Positions 10,801 through 21,600 of a stretch of 64,000 nt of DNA are shown here, piece after piece. The stretch covers positions 372,001 through 436,000 of the forward strand of contig OZ017756.1 in NCBI GenBank assembly GCA_963969365.1. Direction: 5' to 3'. The first letter of the stretch is position 1. Every line of letters starts with the position of its first letter. The position numbers and the translations under genes were made by a program. The stretch is from Asterochloris sp. CNOR1 (lineage: Eukaryota > Chlorophyta > Trebouxiophyceae > Trebouxiales > Trebouxiaceae). Under the pieces are notes generated by a model. That model did no database searches and was not told the origin of the DNA. It saw only the letters and a list, made by a program, of their open reading frames with translations.

Positions 10801-13800
10801 ACAGCCACGAGGCATGTTTATGGCAGCAGTAGATGTGTGGGCGTCTAGCCGAGCAATGGGCCTGGGCCCGCATGTCCCTGAGCTGGGTGGCAGCACTCTT
10901 AACATCAAGAACACAGATGAAGAGCAATGCAGCACGATGCAGGCTGCAGCATGGCAGCAAAGGTGAGCTGTCTCTGCAGGCAAGGCAGAGGCCTGACAGG
11001 CACGCACGAGCAGAGCATGGAAGGCGTGATGCCGGCTGATGTGCAGCAGCAGTGGGCAGAGGGGCAGTCACAAAAGCTGCAGGGCAGCAGCGCGCCTCAG
11101 CCCAGCAGAGTCAGGCTGGCAGCGACCATCATGGCGAGCTGCGTCAGCGTGACTTGCATCGCAACTGCAAGCACCTGTGCTCAACGCAGCAGCCAGAGGA
11201 GCTGCAGCAGCCAGTTTGAGGCCAGCTCAGCTGAGGTGATAGAGACTTTCTCGGCAAGCAACAGAACCACGGCATCAGCAACGAAAGTCCAAGATGCAGG
11301 CACCAGGGCAGCTGCAACAGCCCACCTGACTGCTGCTCAATGGAGCTGACAGAGGCCTTGCGCGCCCTGCTTTGCATATGCAAGCTGATGTGCAGGGCAA
11401 GTAAACGCGGCCTACCTGAATCCAGCTCAGCCAGGCTGGCAGAGGCCTTGTCGGCGTGGCGCAGCAGCGCCGACATCACAGTGGGCAGCCAGGCTTGCGC
11501 CTGTAGGTCCTCGTCGCTGACCGAGGGCGATGTGCTGCTGTCCGCGCTGGGGGCACTCGAGTGTCGGCCCCACACACCTGCATGAGTGACAGCAGCTGAG
11601 TTTGGAGCCTGCTGTGGGCATCACCAGCTGTCTGCACAACCACCTGTAACAGCGACACCGGTGGGTTTGCAGCGCACTGCCAACAACACCTGGCTGCCTG
11701 CGTTGGGATGGCAGCCCTGCACACCTTCATGACTGAGACCAGGTCAGAGTGAGATACACTGCCAGCATCTTGCTGATGTCTGCCATGGGAGGACTGCCTG
11801 CCATGGGAGCACTGCAGTGGGCCCCCCCGGCCATCTGCAAGGCATATGCTGACTGCAGTGCTTGCTCTGCAGTTACAGGAGCACAGCATGCGGCAGCACC
11901 GCACTAGACATGCAGTGGCCATGCTGGGACATGGCCTTGCCCCATGTCCAAGTCACAGGCCTGTTGCTGCAGCAGATGCACAGCCAGCAGTCTTGCGGGC
12001 ACCTCTTCACGCATCATCGCGCTGACAGTCTTGCAGGCACCCCTTCCGCCCACCAGCTCAGGCACGATGCACACAGCAGGTGTTGTGGGGTTTAGGGTTA
12101 ATCATAAGGCCCACCCACCTGAAGTGATGCTGCTCTCATCCCTCTCCGCCTCACTCTCACTGTCATCGTGCATGGGGACCACGGCCTGCATGGCCTCTGC
12201 CTGCTCCGCTGCCGATGCAAAGAGGAGGCACCAGTGGCTGCAGGGCACGGGAGGACTGTCAGTGTGGCAGTGCAACACTTGCATTGGGCTGTCCAGAAAC
12301 AGCAGCCTCGGCAGTTCGTTTCTCCAACAGGGGCGGCAACGGCATTTTGGTGCATCGATTGCATGAGGGTCCTTTTGCACAGCAGGTCCTGAGGCTTTGA
12401 GATTGCAGTCACAGCAGGAGTGCAGCCCTGCCGGCGCTGCCGGCTCCTGCTGTCCATGCATGCAACCAGATCAAGCAGACGCTGCTGCCATTGGCGGAGA
12501 TGCCTACTGACTACTATCAGGCAAAGACTCACAATGAAGGATGCCTGTCAGGCAGTCCCCTGGGCAGGCTCATCTTTTGCAACTGAGATGATGCTGCTGC
12601 CGTGTGCTGGTGTACTGAGCGACCCTCCTCAGCCCTTGCGACATGATTCATGCACACGCCCAGCAGGCAGCTCACCTGCGGAGGCGCACCGCCAGATGGG
12701 GCCAGTGCTTACAGCACGCGTCCACCAGCCTCTCGCACTCCGCCCAGCTCAGCTGCAGCTGCTTGACGTGCTCGCTGGTCTCATGGACACCCACAGAGCC
12801 TGCACAGACGCTGTCACATGTGAAATCTTGCTCAGATGACACTGTTTGTGTGCACTGCCATAAGGCCTGCACAGCAGCAGTCAACCAGGGAGGACATTTG
12901 CCTCCTTATGTGTAGCCCTTCAGAGCCTGCACAGCCGCAGTCAAAACTGCGAATTTGCTCAGATACATTTGCTGTTGTGGACACCCATCGTTCTAAGCAG
13001 CTTTGCTGTTTACAGTCCAGCGCTACAAAGCTTGAGCAGGCCACTCCCATCAGCAGATTGGCTCAATGAGCTTCATAGCCCACCAGCACAGGCGGTGGAC
13101 AATGCTAGCATCACCAGCAACAGACCCACCCACTATTGCAGCGTTGCACACCCAGTGCTGTAAGTGGTGAGCAGGGCCAGGTGTGATGGGGTGATGGGAC
13201 TCACCCAGCTTGAGACTCTCTGCGGAGAGCACCTGTGCCTGCTGGGCCTCCGTGGCATCTATGCCGGCAAGAGCTGTTTGGAGGGCAGCCTGCCCCATCT
13301 CATGGAGCAAGGCGTCCGCCTTGGTGTAGCCCTCAGGCAATACCATTCTGACGCGCAGCTGCAGGCGGGTCATGATGTGCACTGTCTCCTGGGCAGCGGC
13401 GAAGTGGGCTGAAGTGACGGCCTGCCCGGCAGCTCGCATGCCCTCTGCCACCACGTCCACCGCCGTGCAGCAGAGAGACTTGAATTGGGGCAGCACGATC
13501 TGCAGGGCAGGCGGAGGCGGAGGACTTAGTGCCAACAACTCATGCTGTGCATAAAGAGATGCCAGTCATGTATTGCAACTGGAATGGGGGAGCACAACGT
13601 GCAGGGCAGATGAGTCTTTCCAATCTCACAATCACATTGACTGATGCGCAGCAATTGAGCACCTCACACACACTATTGACCTGAACAGGAGCAAAATGTG
13701 ACAAACCAACACAGTAGGAACTCATGCACACCATCTACCTGGATGCAAACAACAGGAACAAATCAGGCCAGGCTGCACTCACCCAGAGGATGTCCAGAAA

Positions 13801-16800
13801 CTCGTGCATGCGCCCGCCTGCCTCCATCGACTCCTTGTGTGAGTCCAGCCAGGCAAACACCTGCACAGCCAAGGCACCAGAGTTGGGTAGCCTAAAGTTG
13901 GTAGGTCCTGCCCTGCATGGACTCTGAAGTGCTACCAACAGGGCAAACACCTGCTGCCCAGCCAGGCAAGACCTGCACAGCCAGGCAGTGTTGGGATCCT
14001 TTGAGGCGCTGTGCGCATGTCCCAGCTCAGACAAACACCTAGGCAGCATCAGATTGCGGTTTCACAATCTTCTGCAAAGCTTTGATCCTGCCGGCCAGCC
14101 AAGCAAACTCTGGCCAGTTCATACCTGCTGGCACACAAGGAAGCCATTTCAAACCACACCCGCTGGCGCAGATAAGGCCTTTTTACCATATTCTGGCACA
14201 CGGGAGCCATGCAGAATGCATCTGTGCTGGGGAAGAAGTTCCAGGGTACCGCTTCTGGCAGACCAAGGCCCATTTCCAGGCACCCCTGCTGGCACATAGA
14301 CAGGTCTCCAAGGCACCCTGCTGCCACACAGGAAGCACTGTAGGGCAGCCCTTCTGGCGCACAGAGCGCCGCTGTAGAAAAACCACATGGTCACCTGCTT
14401 GGCCTCCCCTGCCGCGCTCTTGAGCCAGTCCACCATCTGCTGGCGAGACTCCTCTCGAGGGGCCTGGAACTCCAGCAGCTGTGCCCTGAGGTCCTCTGCG
14501 CGCGACCTGCAGAGCGGCTTCCAGGTCAGCATGCTTGTGCTGCCATGCCCTCAGAATTTTCTTTGATTCCCTGGTAGCCTCTGGGCTCTGGTGTATGCAG
14601 CCACCTGCCTGCCATGTGGCTGTGGCTTGCACCGCGGTGTGAATGCAGGGGAGGAGGTGCCTGGAGATGATGGCAGTCCTGTTGGCGCCTCTGAGCCCTT
14701 GACAGCTGCATTCCCGTGGCTCAGGAACAGCCCGTCTGCCGACTGTTGCTGCCCACATGAAAAATTTGCAGCTGGCAGAATGGTCGAGGCAGCACACATC
14801 ATTGTTCCCTGCCATTGCTGCCCACCTGGCCTGCTCCATCTGCAGGGTCAGGTCCTCTTCGCGAGTGCCCTCCACCACCTCGCTCAGCCGCGCCTGCCAC
14901 TCCTCACGCCGGTGCTGCAGCTCCCCCAACTCCTGCTCGCTGTGGGGTGAGGGCAGAGTGCTGACGCGTGCGCTGGCATCCTCTGCCGAGCTGACTGCAT
15001 GGTTCCATAGGACACAGCGATAGGATAGCGGCATCTTGACATGAGCGCAGCCTGCTGACGGAACACAGTGTGCTGGCTGGCAAGAGAGGTGTGCCAGGTG
15101 AGGCAAGGAGCCTGGCAGCAACAAAATGTCCCTGAGCTGAACAGTGACAGGCTTGTGCTCAACTGAAGGCAAAACGGAACAGGGCATGCAGACTATCCCT
15201 GCAAAGCAACTCTGAGGGTTACCCAAAGGTGCAGGCCTTTACAAAGGGCAGGCAGGGTCTGACGCCACTGTGTCAGTGCCCCACCTTGCGGCATGGATAA
15301 GCAGCGCCGCGGCGGCGACTCCAGAGGGGCCTGCATCTCCGCGGAGGGGGTACGCTGCGCCCGATCGGGGCGGCTGTGCGGGTGCAGGCCCTGCCAGGCC
15401 GAAGGGCCGGCCGCAGGCACCAGCAGCTGCTTGCCGGAGGGCACAGCCTCCAGCTGGGAGCGCCGCGAGCGCAGCTGGCTGTCCCCATTGGGCTGGGGGA
15501 AGGTGGCGCCACGGTAGAGGGCCCCTCGCGAGCGACGCCGGCGCTGGCGCAGGCTCGTGGCGGACGAGATGCTGGCATCGCTGCAGGCAAAGGTTGTTGA
15601 CAGCTGGGCACAGCTGCAGGGGCTGGTGGCAGTGGGCCTGACCGCAGGAGGCAGGTGGCTCAGGCAGGTGGCAGATGGAGCTGGAGCGGCCATGGCTCAG
15701 CATCTGGGTGAGAGATGAGCCCAGGATAAGCCTGAGCAGCAGTCCTGTGTCGGCAACCTTACATGTCTCAGACAACACCCAGATCCGCCCCCGAAAGCTG
15801 CCACCGAGGGCTGCGCACAAGCAACAGCTGCCTCAATGCGTGCAGGCTTGCAGTGCTATGCTGCGCACAGGCACGTTGAGGAGTGCAGGATGCTGTGGTG
15901 TATGCGGCACTTATCTTCATATCCCCTGGGTCTTCCTTCTCCACAGAAGCACCAGGAAACAGCCACAAGGGGTGCACACAGGGTTGAGCTGCTGGGCGCA
16001 GGGAAGGTGACCACAGGCAACAGACAGGCAGCAGATGGCCACGGCGGGCAGCCCGGGGCTGCTTGGCACCTGAGCTCTTCCTCCGCCAGGGACGCGCGTG
16101 AGGACTGCCGCCGCGGCGTACGCACAGGCTCGGGCTGCACGGGCGCATGCACGCTGGCCGTGATCCTCAGCCCCCGTTTGTCCCCCTGTCCGCCGTCAAT
16201 GCCCAGGACTTGCAGGGTGGTGTCCAGCTCCTTGAATGCGCGCGCCTGCTTGCGGTGCTTGTCGGGGCGCGCCCTGTGAGCCGCCTGCACAGGCACAGGA
16301 CGATGCGGGAACTTCAGGAGGCCTGCTGATGTGAGCACAAGCACTGAGCACAGCTCAGCATGCTTGAGTGCCTGTCTCCACTCCCCTTGCGTGTTGGATG
16401 CATGCAGAGGTTGCTTGTGCATGCTTGCAGGGTGGTCTCCAGCTCTCTGAGGGTGCATGCCTGATGTCTGGACACGCCTGCTGAAGGAGCCAGGGCAGAG
16501 GGACTGCTGCGAGGGTCGCAGTCAATCTTGCAGCGCAGCCAGCAGCTGTGACCTGTTCAGCAGCCCGCCCAGCGGGCTGCCAGCAAGAGAGGCCAGGCTT
16601 TGTAAGGGCTTGGGGCCACCTGCCAATCGCAGCCAGCTGGCAGGGGCATGCCTGCCTGCTGGCATAAGTGAGGCCTGCCGCAGAGCTCAAGCTCGTGCTG
16701 TGGTGTGCAGGCGGCTGCAGTACTGGAGACTACGAGGCTACCGGCTGCAGTGCTGTGACTGCCATTGCTTGCTGGCAGGGATGGGAGTCGCACATGCTGC

Positions 16801-17472
16801 GCTGGGCGTGTCAAGCCGAAGGCCCAGCACGCGCATCTTCTTATAGCCTGCTCATCCCCTTCCCTCAGGAAGGCATGCAGCCTGGGCAGCCCCTGTCCCT
16901 CCATATGACGGACCGGGAGTGCAGTAAAGATTGCGTGAGACATGGGCGCGAACCCAGCAGATACTATGTGAGGCCAGATATTCCTGGAAGTCTCTAGGCC
17001 TCCCATTTGCAGGGGATGAGCAAGAGATGCTGCCATGCACTGAGGGCCAGCAGCTTGTGCTTTCCCACCTGTCGTGCCCGCCTGCCATTGTCCCCAGTCT
17101 CGCCGCTGAGCCGCTTGCCCTTCTTGCTGTGACTCCGGCCTGCAGCAGAGGCAGCTGTACATGTCACACCTGGGCGATCTGGGGCAGTGTGCAGCGAGCT
17201 TGCTTGCTGGATTTGGTGGTGCGCTGCAGAATGTTGGGGGCCCAACTGGGCACTGGCGTGAGCCTGAGAGGTTGCGCACCATGCGTGCCATTGTCTCATG
17301 CAGGCCGCCACATGAGCAGGAATGTGCAGCATGGGCATCAATGAGACTCACCGTTGCGTGAGCCCCTGCTGTGTAGCCTCTCCAGCCTGGTTGGGGGAGT
17401 GCCAAACACCTCATCCTGCCCGTTTGCCAGCCCATCTCGCTCCGGCTCCTCCTGGCTGGAGTATTGCGCCAT
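7852..17472 (-). CDS. Large coiled-coil and low-complexity protein, unrecognised
   Basis: I do not recognise this protein. The start at 17472 has a strong context (GCCATGG). Exon 1 (17352-17472) and exon 2 (17069-17139) join in phase to give an acidic then basic N-terminus containing RSHSKKGKRLSG. Further likely exons lie near 16020-16290 (FKELDTTLQVLGIDGG), 15270-15590 (Arg/Ser-rich), 14830-14990 and 14400-14520 (charged helices, e.g. ELGELQHRREEWQARLSEVV), 13780-13870, 13205-13510 (long helix with VRMVLPEGYTKADALLHEMG), 12672-12800, 12120-12200 (acidic), 11420-11580, 10530-10775, 10070-10230 (HQLDDTENFERLKSATDGLV), about 8830-9833 and 7852-8630. The last two are Ala/Pro/Gln-rich, with an RGG-like stretch and polyQ, ending SKSRTKSK. 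The junction RRRQEPD-ATERRPTPR is in phase, which supports one gene. It could be a cytoskeletal or spindle scaffold, but that is only a guess from the coiled coils. No catalytic motif was seen. Middle exon borders are approximate. Confidence 0.65.
10197..10316 (-). repeat. Duplicated exon start in the coiled-coil gene
   Basis: The exon start (minus strand: CTGCAG then GCCATCCTGTGCGTGCGGG) at about 10197-10230 has a decayed copy at about 10281-10316, 83 bp upstream in gene direction. The copy keeps CTGCAGGCCACCCT and GAGCTG. Confidence 0.6.
12775..12980 (-). repeat. Three tandem copies around an acceptor in the coiled-coil gene
   Basis: AGAGCCTGCACAGACGCTGTCA (plus strand, 12794) is the acceptor region of the exon reading SVGVHETSEHVKQ. 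Near copies at about 12862 and 12922, with trailing TTGCTCAGAT echoes at about 12828 and 12956, give a period of 60-68 bp. Confidence 0.75.
14100..14380. repeat. Degenerate intronic tandem repeat with CTGGCACAC-like core
   Basis: CTGCTGGCACACAAGGAAGC, TTCTGGCACACGGGAGCCAT, CTGCTGGCACATAGACAGGT, CTGCTGCCACACAGGAAGC and CTTCTGGCGCACAGAG recur at irregular spacing (about 45-100 bp) in an intron of the coiled-coil gene. They end near the acceptor-side edge of the exon reading LKSAAGEAKQ. Confidence 0.6.
16198..16470 (-). repeat. Exon segment copied 215 bp upstream in the coiled-coil gene
   Basis: CTTGCAGGGTGGTGTCCAGC, coding (minus) for part of KELDTTLQVLG near 16210, recurs as CTTGCAGGGTGGTCTCCAGC near 16425 in the preceding intron. 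The reading frame beyond the copy is lost. Confidence 0.7.
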
Positions 17473-18673
17473 GGCAACCCAGGTCGTGCTTTCAGCCGAT
17501 GTTAGCGTACCAGATTGTGGGGCAAGGCATGAGCCTGCCCGCAGATGGCAACTCGCCGAGAGCGCCTACTTGCCTTCTGAGTTGCATTATCTACAGTGCT
17601 CTTCCTGGCACAACAGTTCCTACGCACAGCACAGTCCTGGGACCTGGATCTGATGTGCTGATGGCCGGCAAACAGGCAGGCGCAGGCCCGAGCCAACATG
17701 CTGATCTCAAGGCCAGCTCACACAAAGTGGCAGATCTATGTGAGCAGCTGGCAAGTTGTCCATCTGGGACGGGTCCTGTGCAGCAGCTTTGACAGTCCTG
17801 GCCGAGGGCCTGCTGCTATCAATGCTGCCAGTGGGGCCGCACAGGTGTGGAGCTGACCAGCAGGCCAGCAAGTTGCTTGCCGGTGAAAAGTCATGGCAGT
17901 GTGCAGATCTGCTGCAGCTGCGTCATAGCTGGGATGACGCAGAGTATGCTATCAAGTGCAGATGTCCCCAGTTTGATTGCTGAGCCAGACCATCAGCGCT
18001 GAGACTCATGGTAGTTACGCAATTGGCGGGTCAGCAGCACTGAAGGGCCAGTTTGTCGGCCCAGCTGTCCTGAAGCTTGCAGAGGACGTCTTGGTTGCCA
18101 TGACAGGCATTTGCCTGCTCAGCTGTGAGGACGCTGATGAATTTCAGCGCGCTGCACTGCCCGCATCTCTTTGGCTGCGTGCTGTCACTTGTGCAGGGGT
18201 TTTGTGAGCTGCACTGATTATGTTGCCCACTGCTTGCTGATGTGCTGCTTGAGCATGTTAGTGAGCTGCACAGTTAACATCTCTGTCTGGCAGCTTGCTC
18301 TGCTGGACAAAGGAAATTAGTGAGCTGCATTTCAATGCAGGAGCGTGGCCTGGCTCAGTCCCAGCTTGACCAGCCTTGCAGTGACAGGCACCCTGGCTGC
18401 TAATGTGCCCTGTCTCAAGAAGCTGCAGATGCTGCAGCTGTACAGTGGCAAGCTATCACTGTTGCAACAGCTGGCCAGGACACTCAGCCCCCATGGCAGC
18501 CGCAATGTAAGCAAGCAGCTCAAGCCTACTCTTGATGACTGAGGTTGCGGCTGTTCACATGCTCATTCTGGATATTGCTTCAGCCAGGTAGTCGCTCAAC
18601 TGTTAAGACAGATGAGGTCAGGGAGTGAAGCAGCATCACAGGGCAATGCAGCTGAAGCTTTCAACAACAGGAT
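17473..18673. other. 1.2-kb intergenic stretch with possible plus-strand coding pieces
   Basis: This lies between the start of the coiled-coil gene and the 3' end of the HrpB gene. The palindrome CCATGG at 17469-17474 gives an ATG on both strands; the plus-strand reading starts MATQVVLSADVSV. Further right, a CAG ending at about 18341 precedes an open stretch to 18542 that contains SLAVTGTLAANVPCLKKLQM and resembles leucine-rich-repeat helices. A weaker open stretch is at 17977-18207. I could not join these into one gene by splice phase. They may be a small unrecognised gene, a decayed one, or chance. Confidence 0.3.
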
Positions 18674-21600
18674 TTAGGCCCCTTTCCTTCTGGGCCCCAG
18701 GCTACCCTTAATGGGCTCGCAGTGCATGGGATCCTCAGGCCAGAAGTGCTTGGGGTACTTGGCTCTAAGCTCCTTCCTCACGCTCTTGTAGCCAGCCTGC
18801 CAGAAGCTCTGCAGGTCCTGTGTGCGCTGCACAGGCCTGAACGCTGGAGACAGAAGCTCTAGCTGCAGAGGCACAGTGTTGCATGCCACGGCAGGTATGT
18901 CAGTGCTGCCCAGCAGCTCCTGCAGGCGCACCTGCAGGTGCACATGCACTGTGAGATGTGCTTTGGCCAGGAGACACAAGCGCAACTATCCACTGCCAGG
19001 GTCTTGATGCAATCTGCGCTTACTCTCCTGGCCTCGTCAGTCACACAAACCATGTCTATACTTCCAATTTTTGTCAGTCAGAAAAGTCAGGACCACAACT
19101 TGTGTCCTGGTCAGACAGGAAAGTCATGCTCTGACTGACAGACCAGGAGGTGTAAGCGCGGATAGCAGTTGCCTAAGTCAAGTATGGTGGATTTTGACTG
19201 AGAAGGCCAGGTGTAGTAAGCATGGATAGCAACCGCCAGGGCTCAGTCTAGACCTTCAAGATAAGCGTGGCATGCATGCGCTGGGTCTAGGAGTGGAGCT
19301 CCCTACAACGTGCGGAGTCTACCCCACGCAACAAGCAGCCATCGAAACAAGCTGCCCAAGGATTTGTGCCCACCTTGAGCAACGGTGGGTGGTGCGAATA
19401 ATCGATGGACTGTTTGGAGCCTCCAGGGGTCTGCATGACAGGCAGGCACGCTGTGGGCTGCAGTTGCTGCTCAACTCGATGACATACAAGGTGGGCAACA
19501 CAGAGTAAGGGCCATATTGTGCCAAAGGCCAACACCTCAGCCACCCACCTGCCACTTCTCTGGAGCAAGGATCTCAACCTCCTGCTGCTGCTCCCAGCTC
19601 AACAGGCCCCTGCAAGCAGTAGTGCCTACCTCAGGCGGCAACAAGAGAGATATGACTCAATTGCACTGCATTGAGACTCCAACAGAAGAGAGTGAAAGAC
19701 TAGACATATTTGAACTCAGTCACATAAGCCTGTGCAGCCCAGGCTGACCTAAGGATCACATTCCAGTTCAGACTCTGCAGCTGGGCCTTGCTTCTGCACC
19801 CCATGAGGTGTGGCGCCAGCCAGGTTTCCAATCCTGCCATCAGAGCATCGTGAGCCAGGTTGGGGACGGGGCTGGGCCTGATGTGCTCTGCCACCCACTG
19901 CACCCGCTGGCGCCACTGCTCCAGGTCTTTGGGAACACCCAAGCCTGCAAAGCCCATCTCCCTTATGCCCTGCATGCAGCAAGGGCAGCCGATATCCCAG
20001 GTGCCCTGCACGCAGCTGCAGGAGGCTTCCGGGCCAGGCCAGCCGGGGCAGCACCCCGCAGCATTGGGGTCGGTATACATGGGCATGTGTAGCAACGCTC
20101 TGCTGCCTCGTCTTCCAAGTGCTTTCCTATGCAGACTGCTGAAGGCAACAGTGGTGTGCATGCTCATCTGTACTGCCTTAGCCCTGCAGTCTCGTGGTGG
20201 AACAGGCGCACTGCTCCATAAGCATCCTCACAGTATGTGCAACAACACTACTGATGTTCATGCTCACCACCAACACCAACAACACAGATGAGGTGGACGC
20301 TGTCTCACCTGGATCAAAGCGGGCACAGCATCCTCATCGCTCAGGGTCAGAGGTGTTTCTGAGAGGGTGATGGCCCCAATGCACTGTCGCTGTCTGCCAG
20401 CCACCATCTTGTTGCTCGGAGCCCAGAAGACCACTTTCTCATCGGTGACCTGCAGGCGGTGCACAGGCAGCGTGACATGTGCTGCAGCACTGCCACAGGT
20501 GCAGCACACCAAGCCTACCACTGAGGCAGCTGGGCAAACCCCCAGGGAAGCATATGCAGCATACGCCTGTCAGTGCTGCAGTGCGACTGTGACCCACCTG
20601 TGCAGCAGGCAAGCCGCACCCTGCAGCACAGATGTGCAGTGCAGCATCCAAGGAGTGCAGCTGGCAGGGCCCCAGTGCAGCAAGGCAAATGGTGCAGGCA
20701 GCTCCAGACAGCCTCCTGGAGCTGCAGAGCAGGTGCATGAGCAGCTCACAGCGTGTGCAGCCCAGCGCTGTATTGTGGTTGCATATGCTGGGCACAACTG
20801 TGCCAAGACGCACACTTAGAAGCGGCCAGAGCAGAGGATGCAGTTGTGAAGAGCAGTGAACATGCAGACAGCAGTGTCTGGAGGCGTCTTGCACCAAGGT
20901 TGGCAGGTCAAACACAAGGGCAATAGGTGTGCCTCCAGTTTGGTGTGCCGCACACAATTGAAAAGGAGCCCTGGTGCTCAACAAAATGAGCCCAGGGAGC
21001 GAGGCGCGGGAAGGTGCACACAGAAGAGTACTTGACATGAAGCCTGGTGCTCAGCAGATCATGCCTAGCTTATTGCAAGGCTTCCAATGTGTGTGGCCTC
21101 AGGCAATAAGCGGAAAAGAATAAGTCACAGCCGAAGCTCAAAAGCATCGTTTTCGTCATTGGCCACAATCAGTAAGAGTTTGTATGCAGTGCAGCGTCTA
21201 GAGCCCTCAATCAGTAAGCCCCAAAACTGCATGAGGCATAGCTGCAGCTTGAAAGCATGGTCTTTGTCATCAGGTTCCCACCACGCAAAGCATGAAGTAC
21301 AGTGCTGTGCAGCAGGACTTTGAATGTACCTGTAAAAGTGACGTAACAAGGAATGTCTCCTTGTGATGCCAGGCACACTTATCTGCCCCCTGCTAAAGCA
21401 TAGCCCCCTGTCCCTCAGTCAGGCTCATGCCCTCAAGCGAACAGGCCCTGCAACCATCCCCCAGCAGTGCCATGAACATGCTTGTCCAGGGCTGTCCAGC
21501 TGATCAGGCATTGCCAGGAACTGCAATTATCCCCACACAATGCCTTTGCAGACCCCTCAACAAGTCCTGTAACACTGTATCCCACTCACTATGCCAGGTA

